Assembly: GCA_947258565.1 (NCBI GenBank)
Contig: CAMYJB010000006.1
Coordinates: 1 to 64,000 of the forward strand
Reading direction: 5' to 3'
Length of the DNA: 64,000 nucleotides
Source of the DNA: an uncultured Woeseiaceae bacterium
GTDB taxonomy: Bacteria; Pseudomonadota; Gammaproteobacteria; Steroidobacterales; Woeseiaceae
Shown: positions 1 to 9,378 of the stretch, one piece after another
Layout: the number at the start of each line of letters is the position of its first letter
Numbering within the stretch: position 1 is the stretch's first letter
Translations under genes and position numbers: made by a program
The notes under the pieces: generated by a model
What the model was told of the DNA's origin: nothing
Seen by the model: only the letters and a program-made list of their open reading frames with translations
The model's database searches: none

Positions 1-2721
1 TTGAAAAAGGTCGCACACGCGCTGGAAGCGGAAATCAAGCGCGTGCCCGGCACCCGCGATGTCTACACGATCGGCGGCTCCCAGGAGATCGTCCACGTCG
101 AACTGGACCCGCAGCGCGTGGCCGGCTTCGGCATGACGCTCGACGACCTGCGATTTGCCCTGACGGCAAGCAATGCGGTTGCGCATGCCGGCGCACTGGT
201 CTACGACAATGCCGAGTTTCCGGTGCAGGCCGGCACGTTCCTGAGCAATCGGGAAGACGTGGCCCGCCTGGTGGTCGGCATGTTCGAGGGGCGGCCGGTC
301 TATCTCGATGATATTGCGACAGTGCGCGCCCATGCGGACCAGCCGGATACCTACACCTGGTTCGCGACCGGCCCGGCTGCGGACCAGATTGGCGTGGAGC
401 CCATCGCGTATGCACCCTCGGTAACGATCGCCATCGCCAAAAAACCGGGCACCAACGCCACGATCATCGCAGACGCCGTAGTCGAGCGCCTCGCGCAGCT
501 CGAGGCAACCCTGATTCCCGAGGGCGTCAACATCACCATCACCCGCAACTATGGCAAGACGGCGGATGACAAGGCATCGAAGCTCATCCAGAAACTCGCG
601 TTCGCGACCCTGTCCGTCATCTTGCTGACCTGGTTCGCGCTGGGCTGGCGCGAAGCCATCGTCGTCGGCGCAGCGGTCATAGTGACGCTTGCCGCCACCT
701 TGTTCGCGTCGTGGGCGTGGGGATTCACTATCAACCGCGTATCGCTGTTCGCCCTGATATTTGCGATCGGTATTCTCGTGGACGACGCAATCGTCGTCGT
801 GGAGAACATACACAGGCACCGGGGTCTGGGCGCCGGCGCGATCGGCGAGATCATTCCGCCGGCGGTCGACGAAGTCGGCGGCCCGACGATCCTCGCAACC
901 TTTACGGTCATCGCTGCCCTGTTGCCCATGGCTTTCGTAACCGGGCTGATGGGGCCGTACATGAGCCCGATCCCGATCAACGCCAGCACCGGGATGCTGA
1001 TCTCCCTTGCGGTCGCGCTCATCCTGACCCCGTGGCTCAGCCATCGCCTGCTGCAGCATGCGCCGATCCACAAGGAGCCGGCGGAAGGGGAATCCAGGCT
1101 GCACCGCATGTTCGAGCAGCTGATGCGGCCGTTCCTGGATCGCGAAACCGGCAAACGCGCGCGAGCCTGGCTCTACGGCGGCACGGTCGCCATCATCGGC
1201 GTGGCGATGTTGCTCGTCGTGGCGCAGCTCGTGGTGCTCAAGATGCTGCCGTTCGACAACAAGTCGGAGTTCCAGGTCGTCGTCGACATGCCGGAGGGAA
1301 CCAGCATCGAGCAGACGGCCCGCGTGCTCGACGCAATGGCCGAGTCGATCGAGCACGTGCCCGAGGTCACCGATTACCAGGTATATGCGGGCACGGCCTC
1401 GCCGATCAATTTCAACGGTCTCGTGCGGCAGTACTACCTGCGCAGTGACAGCAATACCGGCGACATCCAGGTGAATCTCGTCGACAAGGATCACCGCAAG
1501 CGCTCGAGTCACGAGATCGCCCGCAGCGTTCGCGACGAACTGGCCGCGATCGGCCGCGAGTTCGGCGCATCGGTCAAGATTGCCGAGGTACCGCCGGGAC
1601 CACCGGTGATGTCACCTATCGTTGCGGAAATTTACGGCCCCGATTACGAAGAGCAGAAGCTACTCGGGCGGCGCCTCGAGGCGATATTCCGCGACACGGC
1701 GGACATCGTCGATATCGATACGTCCGTCGAGGCCGACGCGACACGCTTCATTATCGAAGTCGATCGCCAGCGCGCTGCGTTGCTCGGCGTGCCGCAGCAG
1801 CGCGTCGCCGGGATACTGCAGATGGCGCTGAACGGCGAAGACGTGACTTACGTGCACCAGGCCCGCGAACGCTACCCGATCCCGGTGCGCCTCGACCTGC
1901 CGGTATCGTCAAAGGCGGATCTGGATGCGCTGCTTGCGCTCGAGGTACGCAGCCAGAGCGGCCAACGCGTGCCGATCTCGGAAATTGCCAACGTGCGTGA
2001 AGTGGGCTGGGACGACGCCGTGTATCACAAGGACCTGTTGCCGGTCGTGTTCGTCACCGCCGACATGGCCGGCCGCCTCGACAGCCCGCTCTACGGCATG
2101 TTCGAACTGTCGGGCAAGATCGATGAACTGGCGGACGCCGGGGCGCCGGTCGAGCAGCGCTATATCAGCCAGCCGGGGAATCCCTATTATTTCTCAATGA
2201 AGTGGGACGGCGAGTGGCAAATTACCTACGAGACATTTCGCGACATGGGGCTCGCCTATTCGGTCGGCCTGATACTCATATACCTGTTGGTCGTCGCCCA
2301 GTTCCGCTCCTACCTGCTGCCGTTGATCATCATGGCGCCGATTCCACTGACGATCATCGGTGTCATGCCGGGGCACGCGATCCTCGGCGCGAACTTCACC
2401 GCGACGTCCATGATCGGAATGATCGCCCTGGCCGGCATCATCGTGCGCAACTCGATCCTGCTCGTCGATTTCATTCTCGATCAGCAACGTGCGGGGCACG
2501 CCCTCGAAGACGCCGTGATCCGCGCATCGGCCGTGCGCGCGAAACCGATCATGCTGACCGCATTAGCCGCGATGATGGGTGCGTTCTTCATCCTCGACGA
2601 CCCGATTTTCAACGGCCTCGCGATCTCGCTGATCTTCGGCATTCTCGTCTCGACCGTGCTGACGCTGATCGCAATCCCGGTACTGTTCTACAGTTTCCGC
2701 CGGCAGATCGGGGTGAGCTAG
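1..2721 (+). CDS. RND efflux pump inner-membrane subunit (HAE/AcrB type), 5' end missing
   Basis: Proton-driven inner-membrane transporter of the RND superfamily, which with a periplasmic adaptor and outer-membrane channel exports drugs or other amphiphiles. The frame is already open at base 1. Family members are about 1,030-1,050 residues and 906 are visible, so the first helix and the start of the first porter half lie outside. A block of helices begins near residue 195 and contains the paired acidic residues of the proton relay in LVDDAIVVVENIHRH (about 259-273). A second porter half follows, then a second helix block from about residue 750 to the end. The stop lies 3 bp from the convergent peptidase gene. 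The adaptor gene would be upstream of the window. Substrate cannot be told from sequence; a metal (CusA-like) pump is less likely because the helix-4 motif is of the HAE1 kind. Confidence 0.93.
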   Translation: MKKVAHALEAEIKRVPGTRDVYTIGGSQEIVHVELDPQRVAGFGMTLDDLRFALTASNAVAHAGALVYDNAEFPVQAGTFLSNREDVARLVVGMFEGRPVYLDDIATVRAHADQPDTYTWFATGPAADQIGVEPIAYAPSVTIAIAKKPGTNATIIADAVVERLAQLEATLIPEGVNITITRNYGKTADDKASKLIQKLAFATLSVILLTWFALGWREAIVVGAAVIVTLAATLFASWAWGFTINRVSLFALIFAIGILVDDAIVVVENIHRHRGLGAGAIGEIIPPAVDEVGGPTILATFTVIAALLPMAFVTGLMGPYMSPIPINASTGMLISLAVALILTPWLSHRLLQHAPIHKEPAEGESRLHRMFEQLMRPFLDRETGKRARAWLYGGTVAIIGVAMLLVVAQLVVLKMLPFDNKSEFQVVVDMPEGTSIEQTARVLDAMAESIEHVPEVTDYQVYAGTASPINFNGLVRQYYLRSDSNTGDIQVNLVDKDHRKRSSHEIARSVRDELAAIGREFGASVKIAEVPPGPPVMSPIVAEIYGPDYEEQKLLGRRLEAIFRDTADIVDIDTSVEADATRFIIEVDRQRAALLGVPQQRVAGILQMALNGEDVTYVHQARERYPIPVRLDLPVSSKADLDALLALEVRSQSGQRVPISEIANVREVGWDDAVYHKDLLPVVFVTADMAGRLDSPLYGMFELSGKIDELADAGAPVEQRYISQPGNPYYFSMKWDGEWQITYETFRDMGLAYSVGLILIYLLVVAQFRSYLLPLIIMAPIPLTIIGVMPGHAILGANFTATSMIGMIALAGIIVRNSILLVDFILDQQRAGHALEDAVIRASAVRAKPIMLTALAAMMGAFFILDDPIFNGLAISLIFGILVSTVLTLIAIPVLFYSFRRQIGVS

Positions 2722-2724
2722 CGC

Positions 2725-4836
2725 CTAGTCGAGGAGGTACTGTCGCAGCCAGGCGTGCACTTCCTCCCAGTAGTGCTTCGCCTCCGCGCCCTTCATGATC
2801 CAGTGGTCGGCATCGTGGAACACCAGCAGGCGCCCCGGCACCTGCTTGCGCTGCAGGTAGGTCCACGCCGCAATCGTCTGGTTGACGGGCACGCGATAGT
2901 CCTTCTCGCCAATCGTGAGCATCATCGGCGTCGAGAAATTCGCAGCAAAGCTGGAGGGACTCTGCTCGTCCCAGATGGGGCTGTCGCCCCAGGGCGGACC
3001 CTCCGCGTTGATCTCACGATGATAGACGGCGTCGCTGGTGGACCACTGGCCCTCCAGGTCCACGAGGCCGGCGTGACCGACGAGCGTCCTGAAGCGAGTC
3101 GTCGTGCCCTGCAGCCAGTTGATCAGGTGACCGCCGTAGCTCGCGCCCGCCGCCGCCTGCCGGCCCCCGTCGATGAACGGATACAGCCGTATCGCTTCGT
3201 CCAGCGCTTCGTTCAGTTCGTCGCCGGGCGTCCTGAGTGGATCGCCCTGGATCGCGCGTGAGAACTCGACGCCGTAGCCGACCGAGCCCGTGTAGTCGGT
3301 CATGACCACGACGTAGCCTGCCGACGCCAGCAGGTGCGGGCTCCAGCGGATGTGGTCCGAATCCAGCGACGAGGAATGGGGGCCGCCGTGGATGAGCGTG
3401 ATAACCGGGTACTTGCTGCTTTCATCGAAACCGGGCGGCAAGGCAACGAAACTGTGGATGCGGCGGCCCAGCGAACTCTCGAACCAGAACTCGCGAAACG
3501 GTCGGCGATCGAGCTCGGCGGCCCTGTCCCTGTTGAACGAGGTCAGGAACACGTGTTCACCGCTGCGGGTGTCGACGCGGACCAGTTCCGCGGGATTCGT
3601 CGCATCTTCCCAGCGTGAGACGAGCGAGCGCCCCGCTGGACGTGGCCCTGCATAAACGCCGCCGCTATCGCGATCGAGTGCCGATACCGTGCCGCCGCCG
3701 CCGGCAGGCACTTTGAAGAGGCGCACCCTGCCCTCGTCCATCGCGGTCAGAAAAACGGTCTTGCCGTCAGCGCTCAGGCTCATGTCCGACACCGAGCGAT
3801 CGAAACCGGCGGTCAGCAGCGAAGGCTCCGGCGCGAAATCAGCAGCTGCGCCGCTGGCAGGCCAGTCGAACTTCGCGATCTCCGTGTGGTTGTAGGCGAA
3901 TTCCGTGGCCGGCACGTACTGGCAAAAGACGGCGTCTCCCCCGGGTGCAAACTTCGCCCCCTCGCAGCTCCAGTCATCACCGCTCGTCAACTCCTGCGGC
4001 TCGCCGCCCGCAAGCGGGACTCGATACAGGTGGTAAGCGGTCCTGCTGTGCGCGGCGCCGTCCAGGTTCTGCGTCGCCGATATGACGAGAGCCTTGCCGT
4101 CCGGCGTCCACTCCGGTTTCAGGCTCTCGCTTGCCAGCGACGGGACGCCAGCATATCCCGGCCGGGCAACGAACTCGGTGCCTGCCAGCAGGTTCTTCGC
4201 CTCGGCATCAGGAACGGCGTCCTGGACGAAGACATGCGTCTGCAGGTCATCGCGCCAGCGATTCCACTGGCGGATCGGAAATATCTCGTAGGACGTGGCG
4301 TTGTATTCGCGTTCCTCACGCGCTTTCTTCTCCGCGGCATTCTCCTCGTCCGTCAACTTCCCCGGGTAGACGCGGCTCTCGAACGCAAGGCGCCTGCTGT
4401 CGGGGCTCCACTTTAGCCCGGTCGCACCGGTTGCAAGCGAGGTGATCTTCTGCGCCTCGCCGGGCATCGTCATGTCCATGACGTAGATCTGGCTGACGTC
4501 CTCGCCGCGTTTGGCGCTGAACGCGATGCGCGTGCCGTCCGGACTCCATTCCACGCCGTCTTCGGAATCGGTGGTGGCCGTGAGGCGGCGTGGCTCCGTT
4601 TTGCCGTCCACGGCTACGAGCCACAGGTCGCTGACCGTGTCTTCTTCTTTGTAAGCGGGCTCCGTCACGGCGACGACCGCCCAGCTGCCGTCGGGACTGG
4701 TTACCGGCGTTCCCAGCCGGCGCATCGTCCACAGGTCCTCGTGGGTAACCGGCCGCAGGCCGTCGCCATCGTGATTGTCGGCAAAGGCGGGCGACGCGCC
4801 CAGGATAACGATCATCAATATTGCGGCGTTTCGCAC
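2725..4836 (-). CDS. Secreted S9 family peptidase (prolyl oligopeptidase / acylaminoacyl-peptidase type)
   Basis: Serine peptidase that cleaves short peptides, probably in the periplasm. The 703-residue product starts with a signal peptide (about residues 1-19, ending SPAFADN). An N-terminal beta-propeller with TolB/WD-like blades (repeated WSPDGTRIAFS-type strands) follows. The C-terminal alpha/beta-hydrolase domain has the nucleophile elbow GASYGGH with Ser566, and a plausible catalytic His in HDADHW near the end. Length is normal for the family. The gene is monocistronic and convergent with the RND gene, with 3 bp between the stops. A second S9 peptidase at 36378-38414 has the same plan but is only distantly similar, so this is not a recent duplication. 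Exact specificity (prolyl, acyl-amino acid or dipeptidyl) is not predictable. Confidence 0.93.
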   Translation of the reverse strand: MRNAAILMIVILGASPAFADNHDGDGLRPVTHEDLWTMRRLGTPVTSPDGSWAVVAVTEPAYKEEDTVSDLWLVAVDGKTEPRRLTATTDSEDGVEWSPDGTRIAFSAKRGEDVSQIYVMDMTMPGEAQKITSLATGATGLKWSPDSRRLAFESRVYPGKLTDEENAAEKKAREEREYNATSYEIFPIRQWNRWRDDLQTHVFVQDAVPDAEAKNLLAGTEFVARPGYAGVPSLASESLKPEWTPDGKALVISATQNLDGAAHSRTAYHLYRVPLAGGEPQELTSGDDWSCEGAKFAPGGDAVFCQYVPATEFAYNHTEIAKFDWPASGAAADFAPEPSLLTAGFDRSVSDMSLSADGKTVFLTAMDEGRVRLFKVPAGGGGTVSALDRDSGGVYAGPRPAGRSLVSRWEDATNPAELVRVDTRSGEHVFLTSFNRDRAAELDRRPFREFWFESSLGRRIHSFVALPPGFDESSKYPVITLIHGGPHSSSLDSDHIRWSPHLLASAGYVVVMTDYTGSVGYGVEFSRAIQGDPLRTPGDELNEALDEAIRLYPFIDGGRQAAAGASYGGHLINWLQGTTTRFRTLVGHAGLVDLEGQWSTSDAVYHREINAEGPPWGDSPIWDEQSPSSFAANFSTPMMLTIGEKDYRVPVNQTIAAWTYLQRKQVPGRLLVFHDADHWIMKGAEAKHYWEEVHAWLRQYLLD

Positions 4837-4906
4837 GGCATAGCTCCCGGTAGCCAGGTTGGAGAACCCCGCATCATACCTGCAGCAACGGGGTTGTCTC
4901 AGGGGG

Positions 4907-4934
4907 CTTGAAAACTTCGCAGGTGCCCTTATTT
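4907..4934 (+). promoter_or_regulatory. Sigma-32-like heat-shock promoter of the Hsp20 gene
   Basis: CTTGAA at 4907-4912 is followed, after 13 bases, by CCCTTATTT from 4926. This matches the heat-shock sigma factor pattern CTTGAA-N13-15-CCCCATNT well and sits about 60 bp upstream of the Hsp20 start codon. Assignment is by pattern only. Confidence 0.5.
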
Positions 4935-4995
4935 TTGGTATCGAAAAGCAATAGTGCTTTTGATTTCAATATCTTACGTTATTGGAGGCAACGAA

Positions 4996-5436
4996 ATGTC
5001 ATTAGTCAATTATGAACCCTGGCTGGGTGTCCGTCAGTTGCAGGATGATATCAATCGCCTGTTTTCGAGCTGGTCGACCAACGACAGCAGCGGCGTGACT
5101 GCGGACTGGGTCCCGAACGTGGATATCAACGAATTCGAGGACAAGTTCCAGCTGTACGTCGATGTTCCCGGCGTCGATCCCAAGGACGTCGAGATCACGC
5201 TTGAAAACGGCGTGCTCGCCATCTCGGGCGAGCGTTTCGTGCAGGCCGAGAAGTCGGATGAGACCGTCATCCGCCGCCGCGCCGAACGTGGCGCCGGCCG
5301 TTTCTACCGGCGTTTCATCCTGCCCGAATCGGTCGATGCCGATAAGGTCAAGGCAACGGATCGCCACGGCGTGCTCGAGATCCTGATTCCGAAACAGGCG
5401 AAAGCGCTGCCGCGCAAGATCGAGGTTGCCGCCTGA
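4996..5436 (+). CDS. Hsp20 / small heat-shock protein
   Basis: ATP-independent holdase chaperone that binds unfolding proteins in the cytoplasm. The product is 146 residues. An alpha-crystallin domain spans about residues 35-140, with the typical strand pattern WVPNVDINEFEDKFQLYVD, the central DVPGV and GVLAISGER segments, and the C-terminal LEILIPK strand followed by an IEV-type tail motif. The ATG at 4996 is preceded at good spacing by GGAGG (4984-4988); an upstream in-frame GTG at 4954 would add 14 unrelated residues and lacks a ribosome site. A sigma-32-like promoter lies upstream and a strong hairpin terminator downstream, so the gene is probably a single heat-induced unit. Confidence 0.95.
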   Translation: MSLVNYEPWLGVRQLQDDINRLFSSWSTNDSSGVTADWVPNVDINEFEDKFQLYVDVPGVDPKDVEITLENGVLAISGERFVQAEKSDETVIRRRAERGAGRFYRRFILPESVDADKVKATDRHGVLEILIPKQAKALPRKIEVAA

Positions 5437-5464
5437 CTAACGGCGACAGCTGTCCGCTAGAGAG

Positions 5465-5499
5465 CGAGCCGGCGCATCTGCGCCGGCTCGTGCGTTTTC
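5465..5499 (+). terminator. Hairpin terminator after the Hsp20 gene
   Basis: Perfect 12-bp inverted repeat CGAGCCGGCGCA / TGCGCCGGCTCG (5465-5476 and 5479-5490), followed by TGCGTTTT. It sits 29 bp after the Hsp20 stop. The U-tract is short, so termination may be imperfect. It also lies before the convergent glycosyltransferase gene. Confidence 0.65.
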
Positions 5500-5553
5500 G
5501 GGGGCTGCAGGGCGTTCTGGCAGGGCTCGCCGTCCTGTCGGGCATCATAGCGC

Positions 5554-6285
5554 TCAGCCGGGTTTGGCCATCCGGCGTGCGGCCCGTATGCGCTTCAGCT
5601 CCCAGCCGCACTTGCGCAGGAATCGCCGCGTCGAACGCCCGAAGCCTTTCCGCACCTTTTCGCGATGCAGGATGTAGGTCTGCTGGCTCAGCGTTGATTC
5701 CGTCACCGTGTACGGCGTCATGCCGTAGATCGGCTGGCCGTGCACCCAGAATTTCTTGATGAATACGTCGACCGGTTCATAGATCGCGCGGGTCTGCTCG
5801 ACGAGCTTCTGAGCAACCTCGGGCGTCATGCTGTTACACATGCAGGAGTGCGGCACCTTCGTATAGCGCCACAACGTATAGTCTCCCCGCGCACCGACAC
5901 GCCGCTTGCGCGCCCGGGTTTCGGATTGCAGGCGGATGAAGCCGCATTCCGAAATGCTCCCGGCCACCTCCTCCACCGCGTCCGCAAATCCCGGTAACAG
6001 CTGGAAGTCGTCCTCCATGATCATCAGGGGCTCGCCGAGTTCGACGCACTTCTGCCACATAGAGCGGTGGCTCGCGAAACAGCCGACTTCGCCCAGGGAC
6101 ATCGGGTGCCCGGTATTGAGGAGCCACTCCTCTTCGTCGCAGCGCTCGAAATACCCTTCGGCTAACACGCGCTCGCCGCGCATCGCGTCGAAGAACTCGA
6201 AGGCCAGACCGAGTTCGCCGAGCTGCCGGGCTGCCCGCTCACGGCGCTCGGCAGCATCCGGCAAACTGATAACGAAAATCTTCAA
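5554..6285 (-). CDS. Glycosyltransferase family 25-like protein (LPS-type)
   Basis: Probably transfers a sugar to a cell-surface glycan such as LPS or capsule. The N-terminus KIFVISLPDAAERRERA is the diagnostic opening of GT25 enzymes. The EVGCFASHRSMWQ and IMEDDFQLLPGF segments (acidic EDD metal site) and the VDVFIKKFW segment complete the fold. I place the start at a TTG at 6285, giving about 243 residues, because the GT25 fold begins there; the frame stays open to 6480, but that extension overlaps the divergent transporter gene and looks like non-coding sequence. No clear ribosome site was found, so the start is uncertain. The acceptor is unknown, and no other LPS genes are adjacent. Confidence 0.82.
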   Translation of the reverse strand: MKIFVISLPDAAERRERAARQLGELGLAFEFFDAMRGERVLAEGYFERCDEEEWLLNTGHPMSLGEVGCFASHRSMWQKCVELGEPLMIMEDDFQLLPGFADAVEEVAGSISECGFIRLQSETRARKRRVGARGDYTLWRYTKVPHSCMCNSMTPEVAQKLVEQTRAIYEPVDVFIKKFWVHGQPIYGMTPYTVTESTLSQQTYILHREKVRKGFGRSTRRFLRKCGWELKRIRAARRMAKPG

Positions 6286-6392
6286 GACGATGGGTAAATT
6301 GGCTGGCGAACCGTTTACAGGATGCTCCGGAAAAGAGCCTTCGGCGCATTTTAACGTAGAATGGCGCGCTGATTCAGACTCGGCGACCCATA

Positions 6393-8357
6393 ATGCGAAA
6401 AGAAGGATTGAGCCAGAAGGCGTACGTACCGATCGAAGAAGGTGACGCCTACGACCCGTTCGTGCCCGCCGGCGAATCACCCGCAGAGTTCACACTCAAA
6501 GCCGTGGGGCTCGGAATCCTGTTCGGCATCATCTTCGGTGCGGCCAACGCGTACCTGGGATTGCGCGCCGGACTCACGATCAGCACCTCGATCCCCGTCG
6601 CGGTGATGACCGTGGCGGTGTTTCGCGCGCTGGCCACTGTCGGCATCCGCGGCAGCATCCTCGAAACAAACATCTCGCAGACGACCGGCTCCGCGTCGAG
6701 TTCACTCGCGAGCGGCGTCATTTTCACGCTGCCCGCATTGTTCATGTGGGGCATGCCGCCGGAATTGCTGCAGATGACGCTGCTCGCGATGTGTGGCGGC
6801 CTGCTCGGCATCCTCTTCATGATCCCGCTGCGCCGTTTCCTCATCGAGCGCGAGCACGGCAAGCTGCCCTACCCCGAGGGAACCGCCTGTGCCGAAGTGC
6901 TGGTTGCCAACGAAATCGGTGGCGGCCGCGCGCGCTTCGTATTCTACGGACTTGCCGGCGGCGCATTCTTCAAGTTCCTGACCTCCTGGATCCGGGTGAT
7001 CCCCGGCGACCTGCACGTCAACATCCCGTTCCTCAAGAAAGGCCAGCTCGGCATGGACCTGTCGGCCGCACTGTTCGGCGTCGGCTACATCCTCGGCCCG
7101 CGCATCGCCGCAGTGATGGTCGGCGGCGGCCTGCTCTCGTGGCTCGTGATTATTCCCGCGATCGCGTGGTGGGGTGACGCCCGCACGGCACCGCTGTTTC
7201 CGGAAACGGTAAATCTCATCCGCGACATGCAGCCCGGACAGATCTGGACCCGCTACGTGCGTTACATCGGCGCCGGCGCCGTCGCGACCGCCGGCATCAT
7301 CACGCTGATCCGCAGCATCCCCGTGATGATCAGCAGTTTTCGGATCGGTGCATCGCAGCTCGGCGAGCGCGTGACTTCGGGCACGGAAGCGGCAAGCCGG
7401 ACCAGCAACGACCTGCCCCTGCGCGTCGTCGGTTTCGGGGCGCTCGCGATCGCGCTCGTCCTTATCCTGGTGCCGCAGGTTTTCGGCGCCGTCGGCGGAA
7501 TCGGCATTCGCGCCGTCGCCGCTGTCTGCGTGGTTATATTCGCGTTTTTCTTCGTCACGGTTGCCTCGCGCATCGTCGGGCTCGTGGGTGTAACGAGCAA
7601 CCCGACCAGTGGCATGACCATCGCGGCACTGCTCGGCACCGCATCGCTGTTTCTGTTGTTCGGCTGGACCGACGCCATGGGCAAGGCCGCGGCGCTGACC
7701 GTCGGCTGCGTCGTCGCTATCGCCGCGTCGATTTCGGGCGACACCTCGCAGGACCTGAAAACCGGCTTCCTGCTGGGAGCAACGCCGCGGGCGCAGCAAA
7801 CCTCGGAACTCATCGGCGTACTCACGTCCGCAACGTTCGTCTGCCTGACGGTGCTCGCGCTCGGCAAGGGCTTCGGCTTCGGCAGCGAGGAACTGCCCGC
7901 CCCGCAGGCCACCCTGATGAAACTCGTCATCGACGGCGTGCTGGACCAGGATCTGCCCTGGGGCCTCGTCGCGATCGGTGTCGGCATCGCGTTCGTATGC
8001 GAGATCATCCGCATTCCGTCGCTGCCGTTCGCGGTGGGCGTTTACCTGCCCGTATCGACGATGACGCCGATTTTCGTCGGCGGTCTCATTCGCCTGTGGA
8101 TGGAGCGCACGGCGAAAGACGAGACCGTCGCCGCCGACCGGCGCGAGCGCGGCGTCCTGCTCGGCAGCGGCTTCGTCGGCGGCGAGGGTCTGCTGGGCGT
8201 CGGCATCGCCCTGGTTGCCGTCGCCAAGAGCAAGCGGCCCGACGGGATCGGCACGGAGTGGCTGGGCAGCGAAACTACCGCGATGCTCGTCGGCGCGGCG
8301 GCTTTCGCGGTGTTCATCGCCTGGTTCTTCCGCTCGGTGCGCGGCAACAGTGAGTAA
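6393..8357 (+). CDS. OPT family oligopeptide transporter
   Basis: Polytopic inner-membrane protein of the oligopeptide transporter family, thought to import short peptides or peptide-metal chelates with protons. The 654 residues give around 14 hydrophobic segments. The first helices carry the family's GIIFGAANAYLGLRAGLTIS signature (about 43-62), and LPYPEGTACAEVLVANE (about 156-172) and GVTSNPTSGMTIAALLG are also typical. The start ATG lies just downstream of the divergent glycosyltransferase promoter region. A membrane DUF457 gene follows 21 bp later on the same strand and may be co-transcribed. With two S9 peptidases and a tricorn-like protease in the same window, peptide use fits the context. 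Substrate is not deducible. Confidence 0.94.
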   Translation: MRKEGLSQKAYVPIEEGDAYDPFVPAGESPAEFTLKAVGLGILFGIIFGAANAYLGLRAGLTISTSIPVAVMTVAVFRALATVGIRGSILETNISQTTGSASSSLASGVIFTLPALFMWGMPPELLQMTLLAMCGGLLGILFMIPLRRFLIEREHGKLPYPEGTACAEVLVANEIGGGRARFVFYGLAGGAFFKFLTSWIRVIPGDLHVNIPFLKKGQLGMDLSAALFGVGYILGPRIAAVMVGGGLLSWLVIIPAIAWWGDARTAPLFPETVNLIRDMQPGQIWTRYVRYIGAGAVATAGIITLIRSIPVMISSFRIGASQLGERVTSGTEAASRTSNDLPLRVVGFGALAIALVLILVPQVFGAVGGIGIRAVAAVCVVIFAFFFVTVASRIVGLVGVTSNPTSGMTIAALLGTASLFLLFGWTDAMGKAAALTVGCVVAIAASISGDTSQDLKTGFLLGATPRAQQTSELIGVLTSATFVCLTVLALGKGFGFGSEELPAPQATLMKLVIDGVLDQDLPWGLVAIGVGIAFVCEIIRIPSLPFAVGVYLPVSTMTPIFVGGLIRLWMERTAKDETVAADRRERGVLLGSGFVGGEGLLGVGIALVAVAKSKRPDGIGTEWLGSETTAMLVGAAAFAVFIAWFFRSVRGNSE

Positions 8358-8378
8358 AACCGGAGAGCACCGAAGGCC

Positions 8379-9368
8379 GTGGACTCCGTAACGCAGGCTG
8401 CACTGGGCGCAGCTATCGGCGGCGCCATCGCCCCTGCCGGGCAACGGCGCAGGGCGCTGCTCGTGGGCGCGGCGCTGGGCACGCTGCCCGATCTCGATGT
8501 CCTCATCGATTACGGCGATGCGGTCGCCAACTTCACCTATCACCGCGGCTTCAGCCATTCCCTGTTCGTGCTGCCGCCTTTTGCGGTGCTGTTGTGGCTG
8601 ACGCTCAGGCGCTGGTGGGCACCGGTTCGTGAAGCGCCATCGCGGTGGCTGGCAATCATCGGTCTTGCCCTTGTGACGCATCCATTGCTCGACGCGCACA
8701 CGGCCTACGGCACGCAACTGTTGTGGCCGCTCACGGTACCGCCGACCATGTGGGCGACCGTGTTCATCATCGACCCACTTTTCACCCTGCCGCTGCTGGT
8801 CGGCATCGTGATAGCCGCCGCCTGGCCGACAAGACCGTGGAGCGAACGCGCGATTCGTTCCTGCGTCCTGTTGAGCATCCTTTACCTGGGATGGTCCTGG
8901 ACCGCGCAGTCGATTGTCGCCCACCATACCGACGAAGTACTGGCGGACAGAGGGCTGCAGGGGGCGCCCGTCTTCATAACGCCAACGCCCTTCAACACCT
9001 TACTCTGGCGTATCGTCGTACAGACCGGGCAAGGCTACCTCGAGGGTTTCGATTCGCTGCTGGTCGATGCAGGCTCGCCAGGCTTCTCGGCCTACACATC
9101 GGACAAACAGGCGCTGCTCGAGGCCGGCAACGTCTGGGCCGTTTCGCGCCTGCGCTGGTTCTCCCGGGACTTCGTCAAGGCCACCGTCGTGGACGATCGC
9201 CTGTTGATTACGGACCTGCGCATGGGGCAGGAACCCATCTATGTCTTCACTCACGTGGCAGCCGCACGCGGCAATCCGCGCTGGGAGGCGATCCCGACCG
9301 AATTAATCCCGCTTTCCGTCGACGAGCGCGTGCTGCTGGACGCCTGGAAACGTATGTGGACGCACTGA
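8379..9368 (+). CDS. Membrane-bound metal-dependent hydrolase-like protein (DUF457/YdjM family)
   Basis: Integral inner-membrane protein of 329 residues. The N-terminus MDSVTQAALGAAIGGA and the motifs GTLPDLDVLIDY and YHRGFSHSLF (about residues 44-68) are the conserved acidic and histidine cluster of the DUF457/YdjM family, annotated as metal-dependent hydrolases although the substrate is unknown. Four to five helices follow, then a C-terminal non-membrane domain from about residue 200 of unclear function. The start is a GTG at 8379, 21 bp after the OPT stop, with GGAGAG upstream, so the two genes probably form an operon. Hydrolase activity is a family-level annotation rather than shown for close relatives. 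Confidence 0.88.
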   Translation: MDSVTQAALGAAIGGAIAPAGQRRRALLVGAALGTLPDLDVLIDYGDAVANFTYHRGFSHSLFVLPPFAVLLWLTLRRWWAPVREAPSRWLAIIGLALVTHPLLDAHTAYGTQLLWPLTVPPTMWATVFIIDPLFTLPLLVGIVIAAAWPTRPWSERAIRSCVLLSILYLGWSWTAQSIVAHHTDEVLADRGLQGAPVFITPTPFNTLLWRIVVQTGQGYLEGFDSLLVDAGSPGFSAYTSDKQALLEAGNVWAVSRLRWFSRDFVKATVVDDRLLITDLRMGQEPIYVFTHVAAARGNPRWEAIPTELIPLSVDERVLLDAWKRMWTH

Positions 9369-9378
9369 CGGAGCGGGA

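Noticed and set aside
6702..8927. A 741-codon minus-strand open frame over the OPT and DUF457 genes
   Set aside because: It is antisense to two clear genes, its translation is Arg/Asp/Gln/His-rich with no fold or membrane pattern, and it comes from high-GC codon bias.
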